The notes under the pieces were generated by a model. It was given only the letters and a program-made list of their open reading frames with translations, was not told the origin of the DNA and searched no databases. Source: Pseudomonas putida NBRC 14164 (lineage in GTDB: Bacteria > Pseudomonadota > Gammaproteobacteria > Pseudomonadales > Pseudomonadaceae). From it: a stretch of 64,000 nucleotides of DNA. The position numbers were made by a program, and so were the translations under genes. The stretch is taken from the NCBI RefSeq assembly GCF_000412675.1, contig NC_021505.1, positions 4,582,501 to 4,646,500 of the forward strand. Direction: 5' to 3'. Positions 8,958 through 17,414 of this stretch are shown here, one piece after another. How positions within the stretch are numbered: the first letter of the stretch is position 1; every line of letters begins with the position of its first letter.

Positions 8958-9437
8958 TCAAGGCGTGCCAGTTTCGAAGATCATGCTCACCAGGCCTTGG
9001 TAGTTGCCTGGCTCATAACCCGCCGCGGGGGCTGGGTGGGCTGCAATTTCGAAGCCGATGATCGCCCCCGGTGCGGCTTGGGTGGCGCTGACCACTTCGG
9101 CTGGGGTGGTCTGCAACACGGTGCCGCCAACCTTCACATCCAGGCCAATGTTGTGGGAACCGCTGGCAATGACTGCGGGCGAAACCAGGTAAGCGTTGAT
9201 AGCGCCAACGGTGCTCTTGACCTGCAGCTCCTTGCGGACCGGGTCGAGCTTGGCCTGATTGGGGTTCCAGCCCAGTTCTTGCGGGTCGTTCATCCAGTTG
9301 CCGCCGACCGGCTCGACGAAGAACGCATCGGTCGGCACTTGGGCAGTGACTTGCACTTGCTTTTCGATCGGGTCCAAGGCGTGGGCGGCACCGGCAAACA
9401 GCATGGCCAGAGGGAGGGCAAGCAGCATACGTTTCAC
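8958..9437 (-). CDS. CS1-type fimbrial major pilin (CfaB/CblA-like)
   Basis: A 159-residue secreted subunit. The GTG at 9435-9437 is preferred because AGGAG lies 8 bp upstream and the product then begins MKRMLLALPLAMLFAGAAHA, a textbook signal peptide. The in-frame TTG at 9443 sits only 2 bp from the Shine-Dalgarno. Mature protein begins LDPIEKQVQVTAQV, matching the EKNITVTASV-type N-terminal donor strand of CFA/I and CS1 pilins. It ends with AGYEPGNYQGLVSMIFE, matching the family's GNYSGVVSL-type C-terminus. There are no cysteines, as is usual for this class. It is the first gene of the operon, so it should be the most abundant product. Confidence 0.88.
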   Translation of the reverse strand: MKRMLLALPLAMLFAGAAHALDPIEKQVQVTAQVPTDAFFVEPVGGNWMNDPQELGWNPNQAKLDPVRKELQVKSTVGAINAYLVSPAVIASGSHNIGLDVKVGGTVLQTTPAEVVSATQAAPGAIIGFEIAAHPAPAAGYEPGNYQGLVSMIFETGTP

Positions 9438-9600
9438 GATCAAATCTCCTTGAGGGAATCACTGGCTGACGGGCGACTGCCCGATCAGTGGTGGCGATTA
9501 TTCGTGAACGCTGGCGATTGGAAGTTAGGACCGTTCCGAGCGGATTTAGGAAATTTCCCAAGGGATGCAGTTTGCCAGTATTGCCGGGAGCAACCCCAGA

Positions 9601-9635
9601 ATGCATAACGCCCCGGCTAGCGGGGCGTTATGCAT
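9601..9635. terminator. Perfect palindromic hairpin after actP
   Basis: Arms ATGCATAACGCCCCG and CGGGGCGTTATGCAT (15 bp each, perfect) enclose a 5-base loop. It lies 24 bp beyond the actP stop and ends about 160 bp upstream of the pilin start. The stem is GC-rich at the loop and AT-rich at the base, as in intrinsic terminators, but the U-run is weak. It probably insulates the fimbrial operon from actP transcription. Confidence 0.65.
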
Positions 9636-9658
9636 TTCAGCGCGTTATTGCTACTGCA

Positions 9659-11323
9659 TCAGTGGGAAACCGCCCCGCTGGCACCCAGGCCAGTCTGCGA
9701 ACGCACGAACTGCGGGTAGAACAGTGCACGCTCGTCGTCGGCAGCCTTGGACTTGTCGGTGACCGAGAAGAACCAGATGCTGACGAAGGCGATGGCCATG
9801 GAGAACAGCGCCGGGTACTCGTACGGGTAGATCGGCTTCTCGTGGCCGAGGATCTGCACCCAGATGGTCGGGCCGAGGATCATCAGCGTTACCGCACTTA
9901 CCAGGCCCAGCCAGCCGCCAATCATGGCGCCCCGGGTGGTCAGTTTCTTCCAGTACATGGAAAGCAGCAGCACCGGGAAGTTGCAGCTGGCAGCGATGGA
10001 GAACGCCAGGCCGACCATGAAGGCGATGTTCTGCTTCTCGAACAGGATACCCAGGCCGATCGCCAGCACGCCCAGGGCGATGGTGGTGATCTTCGACACG
10101 CGGATCTCGTCCTTGTCGTTGGCCTTGCCCTTGCGCCATACGCTGGCGTACAGGTCGTGGGACACCGCCGAGGCACCGGCCAGGGTCAGGCCGGCAACCA
10201 CTGCCAGGATGGTGGCGAATGCCACTGCCGAAATGAAGCCGAGGAAGATGCTGCCACCCACGGCATCGGCCAGGTGCACCGCTGCCATGTTGTTGCCGCC
10301 CAACAGGGCGCCGGCGGCGTCCTTGAAGTCCGGGTTGGTGCTGACCAGCAGGATTGCGCCGAAGCCGATGATGAAAGTCAGGATGTAGAAGTAACCGATG
10401 AAGCCGGTGGCGTAGAGCACGCTCTTGCGCGCTTCCTTGGCATCACTGACGGTGAAGAAGCGCATCAGGATGTGTGGCAGGCCGGCGGTACCGAACATCA
10501 GTGCCAGGCCCAGCGAGAAGGCCGAGATCGGGTCCTTGACCAGGCCGCCCGGGCTCATGATCGCCTCGCCCTTGCTGTGCACCTTGATCGCTTCGGAGAA
10601 CAGGGTGTTGAAATCGAAGCCTACGTGCTTCATCACCATCAGCGCCATGAAGCTGGCACCGGACAGCAGCAGCACGGCCTTGATGATCTGTACCCAGGTG
10701 GTGGCCAACATGCCGCCGAACAGCACATACAGGCACATCAGGATACCCACCAGGATCACCGCAACGTGGTAGTCCAGGCCGAACAGCAGTTCGATCAGCT
10801 TGCCGGCACCAACCATCTGCGCGATCAGGTAGAACGCCACCACCACCAGCGAGCCGGAGGCCGACAGGGTACGGATTTCCTTCTGCCCGAGGCGGTACGA
10901 GGCCACATCGGCAAAGGTGTACTTGCCCAGGTTGCGCAGGCGTTCGGCGATCAGGAAGAGGATGATCGGCCAGCCGACCAAAAAGCCGATCGAGTAGATC
11001 AGGCCGTCGTAGCCAGAGGTGAACACCAGTGCGGAAATACCCAGGAAGGATGCAGCCGACATGTAGTCGCCAGCGATCGCCAGGCCATTCTGGAAGCCGG
11101 TGATCTTGCCACCGGCAGCGTAGTAGTCCGCCGCCGACTTGTTGCGTTTGGAGGCCCAGTAGGTGATACCGAGGGTGAAGGCGACAAAAGCCACGAACAT
11201 GGCGATCGCGGCAACGTTCAGCGGCTGTTTCTGCACCTCGCCGGTCAGGGCATCGGCTGCCCACACGGCGGGTGCGAAGGCTCCGCAGGCCAGTACAGCC
11301 AGGGCTTTGGCGTGGCGAATCAT
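9659..11323 (-). CDS. actP: Cation/acetate symporter ActP
   Basis: A 554-residue inner-membrane permease of the sodium:solute symporter family, the usual length for ActP (about 550). It begins with a cleavable signal-like segment (MIRHAKALAVLACGAFAPAVWA), as ActP proteins do. It then has about 13 hydrophobic helices, including the signature GKITGFQNGLAIAGDYMSAA. It imports acetate and other short monocarboxylates for acetyl-CoA synthetase. Its ATG overlaps the yjcH stop (ATGA, 11320-11323), so the two are coupled. The SSS-type kinase MxtR/CrbS at 60354-63833 belongs to the system known in other pseudomonads and Vibrio to control acs and actP. Confidence 0.95.
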   Translation of the reverse strand: MIRHAKALAVLACGAFAPAVWAADALTGEVQKQPLNVAAIAMFVAFVAFTLGITYWASKRNKSAADYYAAGGKITGFQNGLAIAGDYMSAASFLGISALVFTSGYDGLIYSIGFLVGWPIILFLIAERLRNLGKYTFADVASYRLGQKEIRTLSASGSLVVVAFYLIAQMVGAGKLIELLFGLDYHVAVILVGILMCLYVLFGGMLATTWVQIIKAVLLLSGASFMALMVMKHVGFDFNTLFSEAIKVHSKGEAIMSPGGLVKDPISAFSLGLALMFGTAGLPHILMRFFTVSDAKEARKSVLYATGFIGYFYILTFIIGFGAILLVSTNPDFKDAAGALLGGNNMAAVHLADAVGGSIFLGFISAVAFATILAVVAGLTLAGASAVSHDLYASVWRKGKANDKDEIRVSKITTIALGVLAIGLGILFEKQNIAFMVGLAFSIAASCNFPVLLLSMYWKKLTTRGAMIGGWLGLVSAVTLMILGPTIWVQILGHEKPIYPYEYPALFSMAIAFVSIWFFSVTDKSKAADDERALFYPQFVRSQTGLGASGAVSH

Positions 11324-11631
11324 TGTTGCGCCTCCTTGAGGATGGCCTTGTTCAGCTCATCGAATTCGCCGTTGGCGCGGCGTACGTAGATGGCGGTCAG
11401 GACGAATGCCGAAACGATCAGGCCGACGCCCAGGGGAATGCCCCAGGTAATCGACGACTCAGGGCTGAGCTTGGCGCCCAGCAGATGAGGACCGTAGGCG
11501 ATCAGGAGGATGAAAGCGCAGTACAGGCCGAGCATGATCGCCGAGAGAATCCAGGCGAACCGTTCGCGTTTGGTGACCAGCTCCTTGAAGCGGGGGCTGT
11601 TTTGTATCGAGAGGTAAATGCTGTCGTTCAT
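11320..11631 (-). CDS. yjcH: DUF485 membrane protein YjcH
   Basis: A small inner-membrane protein of 103 residues when started at the ATG giving MNDSIYLSIQNSPRFKELV; an upstream in-frame start lacks support. Two hydrophobic helices (ILSAIMLGLYCAFILLIAYG and a second around GIPLGVGLIVSAFVLTAIYV) match the DUF485 family. It is almost always the upstream partner of actP, as here, with a 4-bp overlap. Its exact role in acetate uptake is not established; it may be an accessory to the symporter. AGGA lies about 9 bp before the start. Confidence 0.92.
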   Translation of the reverse strand: MNDSIYLSIQNSPRFKELVTKRERFAWILSAIMLGLYCAFILLIAYGPHLLGAKLSPESSITWGIPLGVGLIVSAFVLTAIYVRRANGEFDELNKAILKEAQQ

Positions 11632-11764
11632 TGTTTTTGTCCTAGCAGCACAGGTAGGGGTGAAACCCACGCCCTTACTTTATGCGGCTGTTGGACGGCA
11701 ACCAGACGACCTTAGTCTTAGATGCAACGGTGTTTTACCGATTGCGTAACAAAGTTAGGGCCCA

Positions 11765-11846
11765 TTCGCGGGCTCGCCCGCTCCCACAGGGGCATCACAA
11801 GGCCTGAGGGCAGTGATATCCGTGTGGGAGCGGGCGAGCCCGCGAA
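11765..11846. repeat. REP pair (BIME), GCGGGC class
   Basis: Two inverted REP copies: TTCGCGGGCTCGCCCGCTCC at the left and its complement ending CCCGCGAA at the right, with about 30 bp between. Lies between yjcH and the betaine-binding protein gene. Confidence 0.9.
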
Positions 11847-11872
11847 CAAGCTGAACTGGCCCTTGAGAGTGA

Positions 11873-12733
11873 TTACTTGCCAGTCCACTCCTTCACGCGA
11901 TCAGGGTGCTTGGCTACCCAATCCTTGGCCGCCGCTTCAGGCTTGGCCCCTTCCTGGATCGCCAGCATCACCTCGCCAATCTCGTCCTTGGACTGCCAGC
12001 TGAATTTCTTCAGGAACTCCGCCACTTCCGGTGCCTTGGTGGCCAGCTCCTTGCTGCCGATGCTGTTCACGGTTTCCGCCGCGCCATACACGCCTTTCGG
12101 GTCTTCGAGGAACTTCAGCTTCCACTTGGCGAACATCCAGTGCGGTACCCAGCCAGTCACTGCAATCGACTGTTGCTTGGCATAGGCACGGCCCAGTTCC
12201 GCCGTCATCGCCGCGCCCGAGCTGGCCTGCAGCTTGTAACCGGTCAGGTCGTAGTCCTTGATCGCCTGGTCGGTCTTGAGCATCACGCCGGAGCCCGCGT
12301 CGATGCCGACAATCTTCTGCTTGAAGCTACTATCGGTCTTGAGGTCGGCGATGCTCGCCGCCTTGACGTACTCGGGGACGATCAGGCCGATCTTGGCGTC
12401 CTTGAAGTTGGCACCGTAGTCGACCACGTTGTCCTTGTTCTTGGCCCAGTACTCACCATGGGTCACCGGCAACCAGGCCGACAACATGGCATCGAGCTTG
12501 CCGGTTGCCACACCCTGCCACATGATCCCCGTGGCCACAGCCTGCAACTTCACGTCGTAGCCGAGCTTTTGCTTGATCACTTCGGCGGCCACGTTGGTGG
12601 TGGCCACACTGTCGGCCCAACCATCCACGTAACCTATGCTTACTTCTTTGGCCATTGCCTGTGCAGCGCTCATGGCCATTACCAGGGCGGTGCCCACACC
12701 CAGTAAACGTCGCATTTTTTTCAAAGTTGCCAT
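11873..12733 (-). CDS. Glycine betaine/choline-type ABC substrate-binding protein (OpuAC family)
   Basis: A 286-residue periplasmic binding protein. The ATG at 12731-12733 follows GAGGGG; a TTG one codon earlier is unlikely. The signal peptide ends around AAQAMAKE. The mature sequence starts VSIGYVDGWADSVATTNVAAE and includes GIMWQGVATGKLDAMLSAWLP, typical of the OpuAC family, where aromatic residues cage a trimethylammonium group. No permease or ATPase gene is adjacent, so it is an orphan that probably feeds a transporter encoded elsewhere. Ligand is inferred from family only. Confidence 0.85.
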   Translation of the reverse strand: MATLKKMRRLLGVGTALVMAMSAAQAMAKEVSIGYVDGWADSVATTNVAAEVIKQKLGYDVKLQAVATGIMWQGVATGKLDAMLSAWLPVTHGEYWAKNKDNVVDYGANFKDAKIGLIVPEYVKAASIADLKTDSSFKQKIVGIDAGSGVMLKTDQAIKDYDLTGYKLQASSGAAMTAELGRAYAKQQSIAVTGWVPHWMFAKWKLKFLEDPKGVYGAAETVNSIGSKELATKAPEVAEFLKKFSWQSKDEIGEVMLAIQEGAKPEAAAKDWVAKHPDRVKEWTGK

Positions 12734-12930
12734 CAAAGCATCCCCTCGTCAGGTCTTGGAGATTGCATCATCTTCCTGCAACACAGGTCGACCTGATCCA
12801 GCTGCGACCTGCACCCGCCCCATATGCGACAGCACTGTGCCATTAGCGTCATCGGCCTACACCCGCCTGCGCGATCCTTGCATGCCAAAGCTTTGGCGCC
12901 GGGCTACTATCTACCCTTTTGCGCCTGACG

Positions 12931-14496
12931 ATGGACCGCCCGATGCCCAGTTCTGCCCGCCTGTTGCTGCCGCTGTACCTGCTTGCCTGCCTGTTGGCCC
13001 TGCTCGGGCTCGCCGGGCTCTGGTACGGGCTTGGCAAGCCGGTGCACCTGCCCGATGCGGCCAGCCCGACGCACAAGTTGCAATGCGCGTCCTACACGCC
13101 GTTCGACAAGGACCAGTCGCCCTACGACCAACCATTTCGCCTGCGCCCGGCACGCATGGACGCCGACCTGGCCTTGCTGGCTGAGCGTTTCCAGTGCATC
13201 CGCACCTATTCCGTGACCGGCCTTGAGGCAATCCCGGCGCTGGCGCGCAAGCATGGGCTAAAAGTGATGCTGGGCGCCTGGGTCAACGCTCACGCGGCCG
13301 ACACCGACAAGGAAATCGACCTGCTGATCGCCACCGCCAACGCCAACCCCGATGTGGTCAGCGCGGTGATCGTGGGCAACGAAACGTTGCTGCGCAAGGA
13401 AGTCACAGGCGCGCAGCTGGCCAAGCTGATCGCCCGGGTGAAAAGCCAGGTGAAGGTGCCGGTGACCTACGCGGATGTGTGGGAATTCTGGCTGCAGCAC
13501 CCGCAGGTAGCACCCGCGGTGGACTTTTTGACCATCCACCTGCTGCCCTATTGGGAAGACGATCCGCGCGGCATCGACGATGCGCTGGCCCACGTGGCCG
13601 ATGTGCGCCGGGTGTTCGGCACACGCTTTGCGCCCAAGGACATCCTGATTGGCGAAACCGGCTGGCCCAGCGAAGGCCGCCAACGCGAAACCGCAATACC
13701 CAGCCGGGTCAACGAGGCACGCTTTATTCGCGGTTTCGTGGCCATGGCCGAAAGCAACGGCTGGCACTACAACCTGATCGAAGCGTTCGACCAGCCGTGG
13801 AAGCGCGCCAATGAAGGGGCAGTAGGCGGTTACTGGGGGCTTTACGATGCCGACCGGCAGGACAAGGGCGTGCTGGAAGGGCCGGTGAGCAACCTGCATG
13901 ACTGGCCGCAATGGCTGCTGGCCAGTGCACTGCTGATGGCGGCCATGTTGTTGCTGGCTGGGCGCCCTGCTACGCCGATGGCGGCCTTGCTGTTGCCATT
14001 GCTGGCGGCGTTTGGCGCAGGTTGCCTGGGGTTGTGGGGCGAACTGATGCGCACTCATGCACGCTTTGCCGGGGAGTGGCTGTGGGCCGTTGCGCTGGCC
14101 GGGCTGAACCTGCTGGTGCTGGCCCATGCGCTGCTGGCGTTGGCGCAGCGGGCCGGCTGGCGCGAGCGCTTGTTCGCCTGGCTGCAAGCGCGGGCGGGCT
14201 GGCTGTTGCTGGCGGCGGGCTTTGCCGCGGCGGTGAGCATGCTGGCGATGGTGTTCGACCCTCGCTACCGCAGCTTCCCCAGCGCCGCGCTGGCCTTGCC
14301 GGCGCTGGTGTATGTGCTGTGGCCGGTGCGGGCCCGGCGGGCGGAGGTGGCGCTGCTGGCGTTCATTGTCGGGGCCGGGGTGGCGCCGCAGTTGTTCGTT
14401 GAAGGGCTGGAAAACCAGCAGGCCTGGGGTTGGGCGGTGGTGAGTGTGCTCATGACAGCCGCATTGTGGCGCAGCTTGCGGGTGCGCCAGGCTTGA
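12931..14496 (+). CDS. Membrane GH17 beta-1,3-glucan glucanosyltransferase-like protein
   Basis: A 521-residue protein with an N-terminal membrane anchor (LLLPLYLLACLLALLGLAGL), a periplasmic GH17 catalytic domain (about 45-310), and a C-terminal block of about seven hydrophobic helices. Catalytic residues are visible: acid/base Glu in IVGNETLL and nucleophile Glu in LIGETGWPS. This matches the Glt-type bacterial beta-1,3-glucan glucanosyltransferases described from Pseudomonas and Azotobacter, which branch or elongate beta-glucans, probably periplasmic glucans. No good Shine-Dalgarno is visible. I chose ATG at 12931, but 12943 is also possible. Confidence 0.82.
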   Translation: MDRPMPSSARLLLPLYLLACLLALLGLAGLWYGLGKPVHLPDAASPTHKLQCASYTPFDKDQSPYDQPFRLRPARMDADLALLAERFQCIRTYSVTGLEAIPALARKHGLKVMLGAWVNAHAADTDKEIDLLIATANANPDVVSAVIVGNETLLRKEVTGAQLAKLIARVKSQVKVPVTYADVWEFWLQHPQVAPAVDFLTIHLLPYWEDDPRGIDDALAHVADVRRVFGTRFAPKDILIGETGWPSEGRQRETAIPSRVNEARFIRGFVAMAESNGWHYNLIEAFDQPWKRANEGAVGGYWGLYDADRQDKGVLEGPVSNLHDWPQWLLASALLMAAMLLLAGRPATPMAALLLPLLAAFGAGCLGLWGELMRTHARFAGEWLWAVALAGLNLLVLAHALLALAQRAGWRERLFAWLQARAGWLLLAAGFAAAVSMLAMVFDPRYRSFPSAALALPALVYVLWPVRARRAEVALLAFIVGAGVAPQLFVEGLENQQAWGWAVVSVLMTAALWRSLRVRQA

Positions 14497-14501
14497 TGCC
14501 C

Positions 14502-14620
14502 GGGGGCCGCTTCGCGCCCCATCGCCGGCAAGCCAGCTCCCACAGGGACCGCGCAGGTTCCGAAGGGTGCACAACACTTGTGGGAGCTGGCTTGCCGGCG
14601 ATGGGGCGCGAAGCGGCCCC
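14502..14620. repeat. Long REP pair (BIME), GCCGGC class
   Basis: A nearly perfect inverted repeat with arms of about 42 bases: GGGGCCGCTTCGCGCCCCAT followed by CGCCGGCAAGCCAGCTCCCA, and its complement on the right. Lies directly after the GH17 gene, between two convergent genes, where it can also act as a bidirectional transcription barrier. Confidence 0.92.
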
Positions 14621-14622
14621 TG

Positions 14623-14991
14623 TCAGCCTTGCCGCTGTCTCCTGACCAGGCGCAACCCCGCCAGCACCAGCGCAAACACGGCAATGCTGGCGGTATACAA
14701 CACCAGCGCCGGCACAGCGAACACCAATGCCAACACCGCCAGCCACCAGCCCGCGCGCGCGGGCACGAACTGCGCCAGCAGCGCCAGGCCCAGCCCGCTC
14801 CAGGCCAGCACCTGGTGGTGAATGCCCAGCCCCAGCAATGACCGCACCTCACACTGCCAATACGCCGCAGGCACCGTGCACAGCCCAACCCACTGGCCAT
14901 CCTCCATCAGCCCATAGCGCACGCCATAGCTGGCAGCGAGCCACAGCCCCAGAAACAGCACCAGCAGCGCAGCCGGCAGCGAACGAGACAT
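14623..14991 (-). CDS. Small hydrophobic membrane protein, function unknown
   Basis: A 122-residue protein with about four membrane segments (for example LLVLFLGLWLAASYG, LLGLGIHHQVLAWSGLGLAL, WWLAVLALVFAVPALVLYTA). ATG at 14989-14991 has GGAG 6 bp upstream and gives MSRSLPAALLVLFLGLWLAA; the TTG four codons earlier overlaps that Shine-Dalgarno. It ends in basic residues (RLVRRQRQG), consistent with a cytoplasmic C-terminus. I do not recognise the family. It is convergent with the GH17 gene and separated from it by a BIME. Confidence 0.75.
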   Translation of the reverse strand: MSRSLPAALLVLFLGLWLAASYGVRYGLMEDGQWVGLCTVPAAYWQCEVRSLLGLGIHHQVLAWSGLGLALLAQFVPARAGWWLAVLALVFAVPALVLYTASIAVFALVLAGLRLVRRQRQG

Positions 14992-15181
14992 CCTGTTCTC
15001 CAATAGCGGTAATCGAAAGCATCCATGATCGCTTATGCCCGGTTGTAAGGCAAAATCCCAACCCTGCAGCTATGTTGCAGATAACAAGCACACCAAAGGC
15101 CACCGCGACTGGCAACTTTGCCCGGTTGGCTGTGGTCCTAGCCTGCACACTGCTCGACCTTGCGTTCTTTTGGGGGATTAC

Positions 15182-16480
15182 ATGCTTCGATCTTTGCGCC
15201 TCGCTGCCGTGCTCGGTAGCCTGCTCATGGCGGTGGCCGCTTCAGCGCGGGATATCGACGCTGCCAGCTACGGCTACCCCTTGACCAACCCGTTCGAGGC
15301 GACCATCGCCACCACGCCGCCGGACCAGCGCCCGACCCTGCCCAGCGACGATGACATCGACCAATCGGACTACAGCCTCAACCTGCGCCCGGAGCGTGAG
15401 TTCACCTTGCCCGACAATTTCTGGGCGGTGAAAAAGCTCAAGTACCGCCTGGCCCGCCAGGATCACGAAGCGCCGCTGATCTTCATCATCGCCGGCACCG
15501 GTGCACCGTACAGCAGCAGCATCAATGAATACCTGAAGAAACTGTTCTACCAGGGCGGCTTCCACGTGGTGCAACTGTCATCGCCCACCAGCTACGACTT
15601 CATGAGTGCCGCCTCGCGCTTTGCCACCCCCGGCGTCAGCCAGGAAGACGCCGAAGACATGTACCGGGTGATGCAGGCCGTGCGTGCCCAGCACCCTCGC
15701 CTGCCAGTCAGTGAGTTCTACCTCACCGGCTACAGCCTGGGTGCGCTGGACGCTGCTTTCGTCAGCCATCTGGACGAAACCCGCCGCAGCTTCAACTTCA
15801 AGCGTGTGCTGCTGTTGAACCCACCGGTCAACCTGTACACCTCGATCAACAACCTGGACAAACTGGTGCAAACCCAGGTCAAGGGCATCGACCGCAGCAC
15901 TACGTTCTACGAGCTGATGCTGACCAAGCTGACCCGCTACTTCCAGGACAAGGGCTACATCGACCTCAACGACGCCCTTCTGTATGACTTCCAGCAGTCT
16001 AAACAGCACCTGTCCAACGAACAGATGGCCATGCTGATCGGCACCTCGTTCCGTTTCTCGGCAGCCGACATTGCCTTCACTTCCGACCTGATCAACCGCC
16101 GCGGCCTGATCATCCCGCCGAAGTTTCCGATTACCGAGGGCAGCAGCCTCACGCCGTTCTTCAAGCGTGCCCTGCAGTGTGATTTCGACTGCTACATGAC
16201 CGAACAGGTGATCCCGATGTGGCGCGCCCGCACCGACGGCAACAGCATTCTGCAGCTGGTCAACCAGGTGAGCCTGTACGCCCTGGAAGACTACCTGCGC
16301 GGCAGTGACAAGATCGCGGTGATGCACAACGCCGACGACGTCATTCTCGGCCCGGGCGACATCGGCTTCCTGCGCAAGGTATTTGGTGACCGGCTGACCC
16401 TCTACCCCCATGGCGGCCATTGCGGCAACCTCAACTACCGCGTCAACAGTGACGCCATGCTGGAGTTCTTCCGTGGTTAA
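15182..16480 (+). CDS. Secreted alpha/beta hydrolase upstream of mlaA
   Basis: A 432-residue exported protein. The ATG at 15182 has GGGGG about 6 bp upstream and gives MLRSLRLAAVLGSLLMAVAASA, a signal peptide. The nucleophile elbow GYSLG (in FYLTGYSLGALDAA) and a likely His in PHGGHCGNL near the C-terminus, with an Asp in MHNADDVILGP between them, suggest a serine-hydrolase triad. The downstream mlaA start codon lies inside its last codons (8-bp overlap), so the two are translationally coupled. That points to a role in outer-membrane lipid handling, which is inference; the substrate is unknown. Confidence 0.75.
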   Translation: MLRSLRLAAVLGSLLMAVAASARDIDAASYGYPLTNPFEATIATTPPDQRPTLPSDDDIDQSDYSLNLRPEREFTLPDNFWAVKKLKYRLARQDHEAPLIFIIAGTGAPYSSSINEYLKKLFYQGGFHVVQLSSPTSYDFMSAASRFATPGVSQEDAEDMYRVMQAVRAQHPRLPVSEFYLTGYSLGALDAAFVSHLDETRRSFNFKRVLLLNPPVNLYTSINNLDKLVQTQVKGIDRSTTFYELMLTKLTRYFQDKGYIDLNDALLYDFQQSKQHLSNEQMAMLIGTSFRFSAADIAFTSDLINRRGLIIPPKFPITEGSSLTPFFKRALQCDFDCYMTEQVIPMWRARTDGNSILQLVNQVSLYALEDYLRGSDKIAVMHNADDVILGPGDIGFLRKVFGDRLTLYPHGGHCGNLNYRVNSDAMLEFFRG

Positions 16481-17300
16481 CAAACTCCTCTTCGCCACTG
16501 CCCTGCTTGCCGCCGGCCACACCATGGCCGCCGAAACCGCCCCCCGGGCCAGCGTGATCGAGGCCGACCCGCAAGTGATCGGTACCGCGCCGCTGGTGCC
16601 TGAATCCGATGGCTTCATCGACCCGCTGCGCGAGCTGAAATTCAACCCGGGGCTGGACCAGCGCGAGTTCGAGCGCTCAACCCTGGAGGCGCTGAACGTG
16701 TACGACCCGCTGGAGTCGATCAACCGGCGCGTCTATCACTTCAACTACCGGCTGGACCAATGGGTGCTGCTGCCGCTGGTGAGTGGTTACCAGTATGTAA
16801 CCCCGCGCTTCGTGCGCACGGGGGTAAGCAACTTCTTCAACAACCTGGGCGATGTGCCAAACCTGTTCAACAGCGTGCTGCAGCTCAAGGCCAAGCGTTC
16901 GGCCGAGATCACAGCGCGGCTGATGTTCAACACCCTGATCGGGGTGGGTGGGCTATGGGACCCGGCGACCAGCATGGGCCTGCCGCGCCAGAGCGAAGAC
17001 TTTGGCCAGACCCTGGGCTTCTATGGCGTACCGGAGGGGCCGTACCTGATGCTGCCGGTGTTGGGGCCTTCGAACCTGCGCGACACCACCGGGCTGGTGG
17101 TGGACTATGCGGGCGAGCAGGCAATCAATTACCTGAACGTGGCCGAAACCAGCACCGACCACCCGGAAATCTTCGCCCTGCGCGTGGTGGACAAGCGCTA
17201 TACCACCAACTTCCGCTATGGCCAGCTGAACTCACCGTTCGAGTACGAGAAGGTGCGGTACGTGTATACCCAGGCGCGCAAGCTGCAGATAGCTGAGTAA
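16473..17300 (+). CDS. mlaA: MlaA/VacJ-family outer-membrane lipid asymmetry protein
   Basis: A 275-residue MlaA homologue. The GTG at 16473 has GGAG 7 bp upstream and overlaps the end of the hydrolase gene. Family signatures include YDPLESINRRVYHFNYRLDQ, GVSNFFNNLGDVPNLFNSVLQ, GLWDPATSMGLP and DFGQTLGFYGVPEGPYLMLP. MlaA forms a ring in the outer membrane that removes misplaced phospholipid and passes it to MlaC. The signal segment LLFATALLAAGHTMAAE has no lipobox cysteine, unlike the classical lipoprotein VacJ of E. coli. No in-frame alternative start supplies one, so this copy is probably a type-I secreted protein. Confidence 0.9.
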   Translation: MVNKLLFATALLAAGHTMAAETAPRASVIEADPQVIGTAPLVPESDGFIDPLRELKFNPGLDQREFERSTLEALNVYDPLESINRRVYHFNYRLDQWVLLPLVSGYQYVTPRFVRTGVSNFFNNLGDVPNLFNSVLQLKAKRSAEITARLMFNTLIGVGGLWDPATSMGLPRQSEDFGQTLGFYGVPEGPYLMLPVLGPSNLRDTTGLVVDYAGEQAINYLNVAETSTDHPEIFALRVVDKRYTTNFRYGQLNSPFEYEKVRYVYTQARKLQIAE

Positions 17301-17309
17301 ACCTGCTTC

Positions 17310-17403
17310 GGCCCAATCGCCGGCAAGCCGGCTCCCACAGGTCCGCACAATGCCCAAGGTTGTGGTGATCCTGTGGGGGCTGGCTTGCCGGCGATGAGGC
17401 CGG
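17310..17403. repeat. REP pair (BIME), GCCGGC class
   Basis: Inverted copies ATCGCCGGCAAGCCGGCTCC and GGCTGGCTTGCCGGCGAT separated by about 40 bp, between the convergent mlaA and patatin genes. Confidence 0.9.
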
Positions 17404-17414
17404 TACAGGCAACA

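Noticed and set aside
9488..11389. Long open frame on the plus strand opposite actP (633 codons)
   Set aside because: It is the antisense of a conserved transporter gene, is rich in H, Q, G and R as shadow frames in high-GC DNA are, and has no recognisable motif.
11765..11846. CRISPR-like repeats from the many similar palindromes
   Set aside because: Copies are scattered as inverted pairs between genes, with no regular spacers and no cas genes; they are REP elements.
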